Source: Cyanosarcina radialis HA8281-LM2 (GTDB lineage: Bacteria; Cyanobacteriota; Cyanobacteriia; Cyanobacteriales; CCAP-1448). Taken from it: 64,000 nt of DNA. The translations under genes were made by a program, and so were the position numbers. This document shows, in pieces, positions 19,002-26,700 of this stretch (its first letter is position 1; each line of letters starts with the position of its first letter). Under the pieces are notes generated by a model. The model worked only from the letters and a program-made list of their open reading frames with translations. It searched no databases and was not told the DNA's origin. The stretch is from positions 124,001 through 188,000 of the forward strand of contig JAHHHA010000004.1 in NCBI GenBank assembly GCA_019359615.1, in the 5' to 3' direction.

Positions 19002-20012
19002 ATGAATATGCAAGAGATCGGCGCTATATTAATTGTTGATGACAATCCCACTAATTTATCGGTATTGTCTCAAACTTTGAAATCGGCTGGCTTCAAAGTA
19101 CGAGTAGCTATGGATGGCGAAAGTGCGATCGAGCAAGTACGAGAAGAACTGCCAGAACTGATTCTATTAGACGTTCAAATGCCAGGAATTGATGGTTTTG
19201 AAACTTGTTCTAGAATCAAAGCCGATCCTCTTACTAGCGAGTTGCCGATTATTTTTATCACTGCTAAAGCTGATGTCGAGAGCAAAATTCAAGGGCTATC
19301 GGCTGGGGCTGTAGATTACGTGACGAAGCCATTTCAATATGAAGAGGTGTTAGCTAGAGTTAGGGTACACCTGCAACTGCGGTTTTTAACTCGGAAAGTT
19401 CAAGAGCAAGCAGTCGCCCTGCAACAAGCTAACCACGAGTTACAACGCCTTGCCCACCTCGATGGTTTAACTCAAGTGGCAAATCGCCGCCAATTCGATC
19501 GATATTTTGCCCAAGAGTGGTGGCGGCTAGCGCGAGAGCAACAACCCCTCTCTTTGATCTTGTGCGATATCGACTACTTTAAGACCTATAACGATTACTA
19601 CGGCCATCAAGCCGGGGATGCTTGTTTGCGTCAAGTCGCCCAAATGCTCAACCAAACCGTCAGACGACCGGCCGATTTAGTCGCTCGTTATGGCGGCGAA
19701 GAATTTGCGATCGTTCTGCCTAATACTCCCGCTGAAGGGGCGGTTCGCGTTTGTCAAATGCTACAGTCGGCGATCTCTAACTTAGAAATCGTCCACGGCA
19801 GATCGCCCATCAGTCCTTATGTTACCGTCAGTTTGGGAGTTAGCAGTCGAGTTCCCACTCACGATGTTGAAGCTGCATCCTTAATTGCCGTAGCGGATCG
19901 CGCCCTTTATGCTGCTAAAGCTCAAGGTCGAAATCATTATTGCGTGGAAGCATTTCCCTCAGAAATGGCTTGCGAACCCTCTAAGTTATTGGTGAAGAAT
20001 ATGGGAATTTAA
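19002..20012 (+). CDS. response regulator diguanylate cyclase (REC-GGDEF)
   Basis: A 336-residue protein with a receiver (Asp57 in [15 protein letters not shown], conserved TAK and KPFQYEE) joined by a short coiled coil to a GGDEF domain. The active site is GGEEF in VARYGGEEFAIVLPNT, with an RPAD inhibitory-site motif five residues before it. It is therefore expected to make cyclic-di-GMP when phosphorylated and to be product-inhibited. The receiver is closely similar to receiver 1 of the kinase at 16759 (same [10 protein letters not shown] and [10 protein letters not shown]), suggesting duplication within the locus. It is the last of the four signalling genes. Confidence 0.94.
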   Translation: MNMQEIGAILIVDDNPTNLSVLSQTLKSAGFKVRVAMDGESAIEQVREELPELILLDVQMPGIDGFETCSRIKADPLTSELPIIFITAKADVESKIQGLSAGAVDYVTKPFQYEEVLARVRVHLQLRFLTRKVQEQAVALQQANHELQRLAHLDGLTQVANRRQFDRYFAQEWWRLAREQQPLSLILCDIDYFKTYNDYYGHQAGDACLRQVAQMLNQTVRRPADLVARYGGEEFAIVLPNTPAEGAVRVCQMLQSAISNLEIVHGRSPISPYVTVSLGVSSRVPTHDVEAASLIAVADRALYAAKAQGRNHYCVEAFPSEMACEPSKLLVKNMGI

Positions 20013-20064
20013 CCCTCAGCTTGGGGTCGATCGAGATCCGATCGTCAACCGTCCAAGTTCGATC

Positions 20065-20178
20065 TCAAACGGCAACCGGAGCGAGCGCTACTAACCAAGC
20101 TATGACTACCAAAATCAAAAAGGCAATTTTGATGAGTAGGTAAATACCGCTATCTGGAAACAGAACAGGGCGTATCAT
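20065..20178 (-). CDS. 37-residue membrane peptide
   Basis: A near-perfect Shine-Dalgarno GGAGGTG lies 6 bases before the ATG at 20178. The product is MIRPVLFPDSGIYLL followed by IKIAFLILVVIAWLVALAPVAV, a single transmembrane helix. It is too short for routine gene finders. It is the last small gene on the minus strand of the peptide cluster, 104 bp downstream of the Gly-Gly precursor gene at 20282, and convergent with the diguanylate cyclase gene. It has no Gly-Gly leader, so it is not a precursor of the same type; a role as an immunity or accessory membrane peptide would be inference. Confidence 0.6.
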   Translation of the reverse strand: MIRPVLFPDSGIYLLIKIAFLILVVIAWLVALAPVAV

Positions 20179-20281
20179 CGCTTTCACCTCCATCCTTGTT
20201 AGCTAATTCTATTTTCTCCTAAAAATTAGGAGGCGTGGTAACTTTTTAACTAAGTGTCACATCAAGCAATTTTGACAGACT

Positions 20282-20476
20282 TTAGAAAGTTTTATTCTCC
20301 GGTTTAGGCTTAGAAGAAGAACGAGCGCCAGTTTGAGGCGAGTTAGAAGCCCCCTCAATATTGGTAACAGGCTCAGATTTAGGATGTGAAATCGTTCCCC
20401 CCATAACTGTTTCTAACTCGGTTTCAGCTATTTCGGTTTCGATCGCCGCTTGAATTTGATCGTATTTAGCACACAT
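20282..20476 (-). CDS. double-glycine leader precursor peptide (64 residues)
   Basis: A 27-residue leader ending IAETELETVMGG is followed by a 37-residue core rich in Ser, Thr, Pro, Lys and Asn and lacking Cys. The leader aligns without gaps with those of the four peptides at 20824-21633 (same length, with Gln9, Ile12, Glu15, ELE at 20-22, Val24 and GG at 26-27 conserved). This marks a bacteriocin-type or secreted-peptide leader cleaved by a C39-type peptidase. GAGGAG 8 bases before the ATG at 20476 fixes this start over the longer frame to 20569. Four 10-bp direct repeats lie upstream (20617-20653). Processing and modification are unknown. Confidence 0.75.
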   Translation of the reverse strand: MCAKYDQIQAAIETEIAETELETVMGGTISHPKSEPVTNIEGASNSPQTGARSSSKPKPENKTF

Positions 20477-20616
20477 GAGATTGCTCCTCGATTTAGTTGG
20501 TGTTGAAAAGGCAGTTACAGTTGTCGATCCCCAGAAAGTCGATCGATACCGATCTGGAATCGTCAGCATAATTTTTAGCTGTGAATCAAGATTAAATTAT
20601 TAGTTAAGATTTAGCG

Positions 20617-20653
20617 GTCAGATAAAGTCAGATAAAGTCAGATAAAGTCAGAT
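20617..20653 (-). promoter_or_regulatory. four GTCAGATAAA direct repeats upstream of the 64-residue precursor gene
   Basis: GTCAGA recurs at 20617, 20627, 20637 and 20647, an exact 10-bp period (TCTGACTTTA on the gene's strand), 141-177 bp before the ATG. A one-turn period of direct repeats is typical of OmpR-type response regulator sites. A similar pair lies upstream of the four-peptide unit at 21772-21791. Confidence 0.5.
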
Positions 20654-20767
20654 ATTTTTCAAAATAGCATCTGTCTGCCTCACGGGTTTGAGAAGGCAGA
20701 AGTAGTTAGAGTAAAGTTTTTAGTAATAATTTATACAGTTTTTATTCTTGCTGCCAAATCCGATCGA

Positions 20768-20813
20768 GACGTGCGATCCGCACTACGGGCAGGCTACGCC
20801 AACGCACGTCTCG
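20768..20813. repeat. inverted repeat GAGACGTGCG/CGCACGTCTC
   Basis: GAGACGTGCG near 20768 is inverted as CGCACGTCTC near 20804, with an internal GTGCGATCCGCAC palindrome. It lies just downstream (minus strand) of the first arginine-rich peptide gene and may act as its transcript end, though it also resembles dispersed repeats. Confidence 0.55.
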
Positions 20814-20823
20814 ACCCTAAATA

Positions 20824-20976
20824 TTAACGATGATGGCGACCGCGAAAACGACGACGGCGACGGCGGTGATGACCTTTAAACTTAAAATGGGAACTTCCTC
20901 CCGTTACTCCTTCCAATTCCAAATCGGAAAGTTCGCCATCGATGAGAGTTTGCATTTCTTGATTTTCAGTAAACAT
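20824..20976 (-). CDS. double-glycine precursor with His/Arg-rich core, copy A1
   Basis: A 50-residue product with a 27-residue leader (MFTENQEMQTLIDG, then ELSDLELEGVTGG). The 23-residue core begins SSHFKFKGHH, continues with six consecutive arginines and ends FRGRHHR. The core has 10 Arg and 5 His, no Cys and no acidic residue, so it is extremely basic. AAGGAG lies 7 bases before the ATG. The leader is almost identical to that of the Cys-containing peptides beside it and ends in the Gly-Gly site of bacteriocin-type leaders. No biosynthetic enzyme or transporter is adjacent. The core is an antimicrobial or nucleic-acid/metal-binding candidate (inference). Confidence 0.75.
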   Translation of the reverse strand: MFTENQEMQTLIDGELSDLELEGVTGGSSHFKFKGHHRRRRRRFRGRHHR

Positions 20977-21052
20977 GGTTGTTCTCCTTGAATTTGGTGT
21001 AAATCGAGTTATTCATCTAGCAATTGCTAGAGGTAAGTTATTACCTGAGAAA

Positions 21053-21208
21053 TTAACGGCGACGACGGGAAGAGCAATAGCGCTTACCATTTTTGTAGTA
21101 ACAGTACCTGTAATAACGTTTGTGTCCGCCTCCAGATACTCCTTCCAATTCCAAATCGGAAAGTTCGCCATCGATGAGATTTTGCATTTCTTGATTTTCG
21201 TTAGACAT
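21053..21208 (-). CDS. double-glycine precursor with Tyr/Arg/Cys core, copy B1
   Basis: A 51-residue product with a 27-residue leader (MSNENQEMQNLIDG, then ELSDLELEGVSGG) and a 24-residue core. The core begins GHKRYYRYCYYKNG and ends KRYCSSRRRR. Two cysteines nine residues apart could form one disulphide or a thioether; the core has 6 Tyr and 8 Arg. AAGGAG lies 7 bases before the ATG. The leader differs from the A peptides at only a handful of positions, so A and B probably share processing machinery while delivering different cores. Precursor status is inferred from the leader and the conserved Gly-Gly site. Confidence 0.75.
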   Translation of the reverse strand: MSNENQEMQNLIDGELSDLELEGVSGGGHKRYYRYCYYKNGKRYCSSRRRR

Positions 21209-21248
21209 GGTTGTTCTCCTTCAATTTGTTATTAATCGACCCTAAATA

Positions 21249-21401
21249 TTAACGATGATGGCGACCGCGAAAACGACGACGGCGACGGCGGTGATGACCT
21301 TTAAACTTAAAATGGGAACTTCCTCCCGTTACTCCTTCCAATTCCAAATCGGAAAGTTCGCCATCGATGAGAGTTTGCATTTCTTGATTTTCAGTAAACA
21401 T
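21249..21401 (-). CDS. double-glycine precursor with His/Arg-rich core, copy A2
   Basis: This is the second copy of the 50-residue precursor at 20824-20976, shifted by 425 bp, with no difference noted in the coding sequence or ribosome binding site. The strict conservation of both copies suggests either a very recent duplication or selection for dosage. Confidence 0.75.
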   Translation of the reverse strand: MFTENQEMQTLIDGELSDLELEGVTGGSSHFKFKGHHRRRRRRFRGRHHR

Positions 21402-21477
21402 GGTTGTTCTCCTTGAATTTGGTGTAAATCGAGTTATTCATCTAGCAATTGCTAGAGGTAAGTTATTACCTGAGAAA

Positions 21478-21633
21478 TTAACGGCGACGACGGGAAGAGC
21501 AATAGCGCTTACCATTTTTGTAGTAACAGTACCTGTAATAACGTTTGTGTCCGCCTCCAGATACTCCTTCCAATTCCAAATCGGAAAGTTCGCCATCGAT
21601 AAGATTTTGCATTTCTTGATTTTCGTTAGACAT
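21478..21633 (-). CDS. double-glycine precursor with Tyr/Arg/Cys core, copy B2
   Basis: This is the second copy of the 51-residue precursor at 21053-21208. The protein is identical; a Leu codon differs silently (CTT for CTC). The AAGGAG site is kept while the bases around it differ. It is the first gene of the four-gene minus-strand unit B2-A2-B1-A1. Its upstream region carries a 10-bp-spaced pair of GTCAGA repeats at 21772-21791. Confidence 0.75.
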   Translation of the reverse strand: MSNENQEMQNLIDGELSDLELEGVSGGGHKRYYRYCYYKNGKRYCSSRRRR

Positions 21634-21771
21634 TATTGTTCTCCTTAAATTTGGTGTTGGTGCGAATTGAAAACTAGTAATTGCGAATTAAATTTATTCA
21701 TCTCGTTTACCAGTGATTTTCAACTCTGCATCTAATCTAAATTACAAATTTGAGTTCGCCTGCATGAAAAA

Positions 21772-21791
21772 GTCAGAAAACGTCAGATGTT
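21772..21791 (-). promoter_or_regulatory. 10-bp-spaced GTCAGA pair upstream of the four-peptide unit
   Basis: GTCAGA occurs at 21772 and 21782, exactly 10 bp apart, and is followed by TGTTTTCC. The first peptide ATG lies about 140 bp downstream on the minus strand, the same distance as for the array at 20617-20653. The shared spacing and sequence suggest the two transcripts are co-regulated. Confidence 0.45.
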
Positions 21792-21833
21792 TTCCTAATA
21801 TTTTCTCGATCGCTCGTCATTAAAGGTAGTAAA

Positions 21834-22340
21834 AGGTCAGATTGAAGGGCTTGAAAGTAGCGTTGGTGCTAGAAAGCAGGGCGTTAGCACGTATCCGCCC
21901 TCAATCCGGTAATTGTAGGATTGCTCTTTGCATGGGACAGCCCAGAGGGCTACAGTTCGACAAGCTCACCGCAAGTCCCACAAGAATTAGCCAATTATTT
22001 TTTTACTTCCATAGAAGGGGAACTTTGAGAAGCAAGCTGCACGGTGAGGAAACCTCCGGCTCCAGCCCTCCAGACCGCGACCTCTTGCATCCGCTCGATC
22101 TGGCAGGGATTGGGCATCAAAACTAGAGATGTGTATACGCGGTAGCCCGTACAGATAAGGTCTACAGGTCATTCTCATTATTTTTAGATTTTGCTCTATT
22201 AAATAAATAGATTTATATAAACGCTGATTAACATTGGTATTTAAGATTTAAATCGTCTCATTCGAGGGAATTCCAGCATTCCAGCCACGATCTATGAATA
22301 CAATAAAAGTTAATGAATACTATAGATACTACTCTCACTT
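21834..22340. repeat. gene-free stretch with decayed repeat copy
   Basis: About 500 bp without a supportable gene. 21900-22020 is a degenerate copy of the 10068-10205 repeat block (CCGGTAATTGT, GGGACAGCCCAGAGGGCTA, then GAATTAGCCAATTATTTTTT) with an insertion in the palindrome. The small frame at 21842-22126 runs across these repeats and is not considered a gene. Confidence 0.6.
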
Positions 22341-23039
22341 ATGCTAAGAATTATCACTGACTTTGACGGTCCAATAATGGATGTCTCGGAGCGATACTAC
22401 CAGACTTACAAGCTTTGCCTGGAACAGACTCGCTTGCCAGAGCAACCAGTACGGCAATTAACTAAAGCAGACTTTTGGAACTATAAGCGATCGCGCACTC
22501 CCGAACAGGAAATCGCCATCGCCTCTGGCTTAGATCGAAAGCAAGCTAGAGAATTCGCTCACTTGCGGCGGCAAAGCGTCCACCAACTGGCCAATCTAGC
22601 CTACGATCGACTCATTCCAGGTGCGATCGAGGCTTTAAAAACAGCACGACGCGCCAAGGTAGATCTAGCCGTGATGACCATGCGGCGGGAAGTCGAGCTA
22701 GAGTATGCGTTTGAGTCTTACGATTTAGGGCAATTCTTCCCTAGCGATCGCTGCTACTGTTTGGCTAACGATTACCACAAAACTCGCGATATCGACGATA
22801 AGCCTTTGTTGATGAAAAAAGCTCTAGCTGAGTTACCCCCCGCTGCCGACGTGTGGATGGTTGGAGATACGGAAGCAGATATCGTGGCGGCAAAAAGATC
22901 GGGAGTCAAGGTCATCGGGATTTTATCTGGAATTCGCGATCGCGCTCAACTAGAACTATTCCAACCCGATCTAATTTTGAATAACCTCAGCGACGCAGTT
23001 AATTTCATCTTGCGTGAGTCTGCACTCCAAGCAGCGTAA
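22341..23039 (+). CDS. HAD family hydrolase
   Basis: This 232-residue haloacid dehalogenase-superfamily protein is probably a phosphatase. Motif I is ITDFDGPIMD with the nucleophilic Asp in DFDG, motif II lies at LAVMTM, a conserved Lys follows in the DDKPLLMKKAL region, and motif IV is VGDTEADIVAAKRSG. An alpha-helical cap lies between motifs I and II (residues about 15-95). The substrate cannot be told from the sequence. It is followed 18 bp later by a convergent acetyltransferase gene. Confidence 0.88.
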   Translation: MLRIITDFDGPIMDVSERYYQTYKLCLEQTRLPEQPVRQLTKADFWNYKRSRTPEQEIAIASGLDRKQAREFAHLRRQSVHQLANLAYDRLIPGAIEALKTARRAKVDLAVMTMRREVELEYAFESYDLGQFFPSDRCYCLANDYHKTRDIDDKPLLMKKALAELPPAADVWMVGDTEADIVAAKRSGVKVIGILSGIRDRAQLELFQPDLILNNLSDAVNFILRESALQAA

Positions 23040-23057
23040 GAATTAGGCGTGCCTATT

Positions 23058-23537
23058 TTAATTGCGAATTGACAATTGCGAATTGACAATTGTTTTGGTC
23101 ATCACTTGGCGATCGTCGCAGCGTAAAGACAGCCCACAGCGATGATAGAGAGATTTAGCAGCTAGATTGTCTTCCCCAACTTCAACCCCTACCGCTAGCG
23201 CCCCGTGCCGCTGGCACTCTGCTAATAAAGCCTTTACTAATTCCATCCCCACGCCCGACCGCCTATACTCAGGACGAACGAATAGGTCGTCGATCGCCCC
23301 TGCCATGCCACCGTATTCCATACTGAAGTGTAGGGTAAGCACGACGTAACCAGCAACGTTACCATCGACTCGTGCCAGCCAGACGCTGCCCCAGCTTGGA
23401 TTAGCTAAGAGGGCTGAGAAGCTGTTGGCAGCCCAATCTCGATCTAAAGTAAAACCCGACTCAGCATAGAACTCTGCCATCAGATCGACCAGAGATAGGA
23501 AATCTGCGGCTGTAGCAGTGCTAATAGTAACTGTCAT
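23058..23537 (-). CDS. GNAT family N-acetyltransferase
   Basis: This 159-residue protein has the GNAT fold. The order is an N-terminal TISTATAADFLSLVDLMAEFYAES, the strand GYVVLTLHFS, then IDDLFVRPEYRRSGVGMELVKALL, where RRSGVG is the acetyl-CoA pyrophosphate loop, and AVGVEVGEDNLAAKSLYHRCG. The last seven residues are translated from an AATTGACAATTGCG-type intergenic repeat, so the natural end may have been extended. The acceptor substrate is unknown. Confidence 0.88.
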   Translation of the reverse strand: MTVTISTATAADFLSLVDLMAEFYAESGFTLDRDWAANSFSALLANPSWGSVWLARVDGNVAGYVVLTLHFSMEYGGMAGAIDDLFVRPEYRRSGVGMELVKALLAECQRHGALAVGVEVGEDNLAAKSLYHRCGLSLRCDDRQVMTKTIVNSQLSIRN

Positions 23538-23562
23538 TAACTATAGCCATCCTCAATAAGTT

Positions 23563-23589
23563 GTGGGATAGCCGTCCCGGCTGTCCCAC
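23563..23589. repeat. GTGGGATAGCC/GGCTGTCCCAC palindrome
   Basis: An 11-bp-arm inverted repeat of the same family as 10135-10159, 13144-13170 and 53430-53456; it lies between the acetyltransferase and the giant kinase gene. Confidence 0.75.
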
Positions 23590-23753
23590 ATCCCCAAGAA
23601 ATTTCATCAACTTTCATACTGGAGGTACGATCGATATTATTCGATATTTTGCCGAGCGATCGCCTGTTCGCTATCTTTCGCGATCGGTGCTAGATTTAAC
23701 TGTTTTATGGGCAATTCGATCGAGAATTATTGACATATACAACTTGGGGATAG

Positions 23754-26700
23754 ATGATTACCATTCCTGGCTATCAAACTGTTGCTCAGATTTATCAAAG
23801 CGCCAATTCTCTCGTGTACCGGGCATTGAGAGAGCACGACGAACAAAAAGTAATTCTCAAGTTGCTCAGGCAAGATTATCCGACACCTGCCGAACTGACT
23901 CGCTACAAACAAGAGTATGAAATTACTCATGACCTCAAGTTAGCAGGTGCGATCGAAGCCTATAGCTTAGAAAAATATCAAAATACTTTGGTAATCGTCT
24001 TTGAAGATTTTGGCGGTGAGTCTTTGAGGATGTGGTGCGATCGGCAAAAATTAGATATTAAAGCTTTTTTGCGCGTTGCCATCAAAATTACTGAAGCATT
24101 AGGTAATATCCACGATCGCCACATTATTCACAAGGATATTAATCCTTCTAATATCGTTTTCAATGCCACTACAGGGCAACTAAAAATTATTGACTTTGGG
24201 ATCTCTACAGTTCTCACTCAAGAAAACCCTATATTCAAAAATCCCCAGGTTTTAGAAGGAACTTTAGCTTACGTTTCTCCAGAGCAAACTGGGAGAATGA
24301 ACCGCTTCCTAGATTACCGCACTGATTTTTATTCCCTTGGGGTCACGTTTTACGAGTTACTGACTAACCAGCTACCATTTACAGCTACCGATCCCTTGGA
24401 ATTAGTACATTGCCACATTGCCAAACAACCGATTCCACCTCATCTAGCGCTCGAAGAAGAAAATTGCCCTCAACCTATCTCACAAATTGTGATGAAATTG
24501 ATGGCAAAAACGGCCGAAGAACGCTATCAAAGTGCTTGGGGAATTCAAGCAGATTTAGTAGAATGTTTGGCTCAATTAGAAGATTGCGGACAGATATCTC
24601 AAATCGATCTCGGTGCTGAAGATATCGCTAACAAATTTCAAATCCCTCAAAAACTCTATGGGAGAGAGCGAGAAATTGAGAAGCTACTAGCAGCATTCGA
24701 TAGAGTCATTGGGGTAGAGGAGGAACAATCCAAAATCCAAAATCCAAAATCCAAAATCCAAGTAATGCTGATATCTGGCTATTCTGGAATTGGCAAGTCA
24801 GCCTTAGTTAAGCAAATTTACCAACCTGTTACCCAATGTCAAGGTTATTTTATTTCAGGCAAATTCGACCAGTATCAGCGCGATATTCCTTACTACGCAG
24901 TCGTCCAAGCATTGCGAGAATTAGTCAAGCAATTGCTAACTGAAACTGAATCTCAAATCAAAACCTGGAGAGATAAACTTCAGGCAGCGTTGGGGACAAA
25001 CGGACGAGTAGTTGTTGAGGCAATTCCAGAATTAGAACTGATTATTGGCGAGCAACCTTCTATCCCTGAATTACCAGGGCAAGAAGCACAAAACCGCTTC
25101 AATCTAGTATTTCAAAATTTCATCAGTGCGATCGCTCGACCGGAACATCCCCTAGTTATTTTTATTGACGATCTCCAGTGGGCAGATCTTGCCAGCCTGA
25201 AATTGATGCAACTTCTAGTAAATGCTTCAGAGATTCGATCGCTGTTTTTAATTGGAGCTTATAGAGATAATGAAGTGAGTGCAGTTCATCCCTTAATGCT
25301 AACGCTAGAAGAGATGAAACAAGCCGGAGTAGCGATCGATTCGATTTCTCTTTCACCTCTAACTTTAGAAGATACCAATCGATTACTGTCAGATGCGCTT
25401 AAATCTTCTCCAGAAATGACGCGATCGCTTGCCGAACTAGTCCATGTTAAAACTGGAGGAAACCCCTTCTTTTTACGAGAGTTTTTGGAATCTTTGGTTG
25501 ACGAAAAATCGATCGAGTTCGACCTAAAAACTCGTAAATGGCTGTGGGATATCGAGCAAATTAAACGACGAAGTTTTACTGATAATGTGGTGGAATTGAT
25601 GAGTAACAAAATTCAAAGATTGTCATCACCTACGCAAGAAGTTTTAAAGCTAGCAGCTTGTATTGGCAATCAGTTTGAGTTGCGACATTTAGCAATTGTT
25701 TTAGAACGATCTCTACAATCGATTGCGCTGTTACTGCGGGAAGCAATGCAGGACGATTTAGTTTTACCGTTAAGCGCAAATCACAAGTTCGTCGAACTCG
25801 TTAGCGAAGCAGAATCTGCTCGACTAATAACCAATAACCAACAATCTACCATCGTTAGTTATAAATTCGTTCACGATCGAATTCAACAAGCTGCTTATGC
25901 TCTAATTCCAGAGGAAGGGAAACCAGATTTACACCTAAAAATTGGACGACTGCTCTGGCAAAATACTTCATCTGAGGAACAAGAGGAGAAAATCTTCGAT
26001 ATTGTCAATCAAATGAATTTTGCCATCGAGCGAATTGACTCTGAATCCGAACGAGAACGACTGGCTCAACTCAACTTAATAGCTGGCAATAAAGCCATCA
26101 GATCGGCTGCTTATGGGTCAGCATTGAAATATTTGCAAGTTGGGCAAGAACTTATACCTAAAAATAGCTGGGTTAACTATTACGAGCTAACATTAAATTT
26201 ATTTAATTCAGCCGCAGAATCCGCCTATCTAACTGGTGATTTTGAGCGGATGGATAATTTGGTACGGGTAATTTTGAAAGAAGCTGTAACCTTACTCGAT
26301 CGAGTTAAAGCTTATGAGATCGAAATTCGAGCTTATATTGCCCAAAATAATCTATTACAGGCAGCAACTACTGGATTGAGATTGCTTAAACTTTGGGGGA
26401 TAAGCTTTCCTAAAAATCCGAATCAATTAGATGTTTTATTAGCACTGATAAAAACCAAGTTAATTTTAGTGGGTAAAACGCCAACAAGCTTACTCGATTT
26501 ACCAACTATGACCGATTTTAATAAAATCTCTGCGATGAAAATCTTAGCTTTGATTACTCCTGCTGTTTATTCGACAATTCCTACATTACTACCTTTGCTC
26601 ATTCTTAAACAAGTTAATTTGTCAGTTAAATATGGAAATACCAGCATTTCTGCTTATACTTATGCTAGTTATGGAGTAATTTTGTGCGGGATAGTAGGAG

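Larger units (their letters stand above)
20811..21660. repeat. 425-bp direct tandem duplication carrying two peptide genes
   Basis: The segment starting TCGACCCTAAATATT at 20811 is repeated from 21236 at a fixed offset of 425 bp. Both genes (A and B) and their spacers are preserved. Differences are few: one silent change in gene B and changes at the extreme right end near the ribosome binding site of B2. The near identity indicates a recent duplication or ongoing gene conversion. Confidence 0.9.

Noticed and set aside
20975-21648. Two identical plus-strand frames (86 and 82 residues)
   Set aside because: They are antisense shadows of the tandemly duplicated Gly-Gly peptide genes, which have the ribosome binding sites and leader conservation on the minus strand.
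21842-22126. 94-residue plus-strand frame
   Set aside because: It runs through a decayed copy of a dispersed repeat block and has no ribosome binding site.
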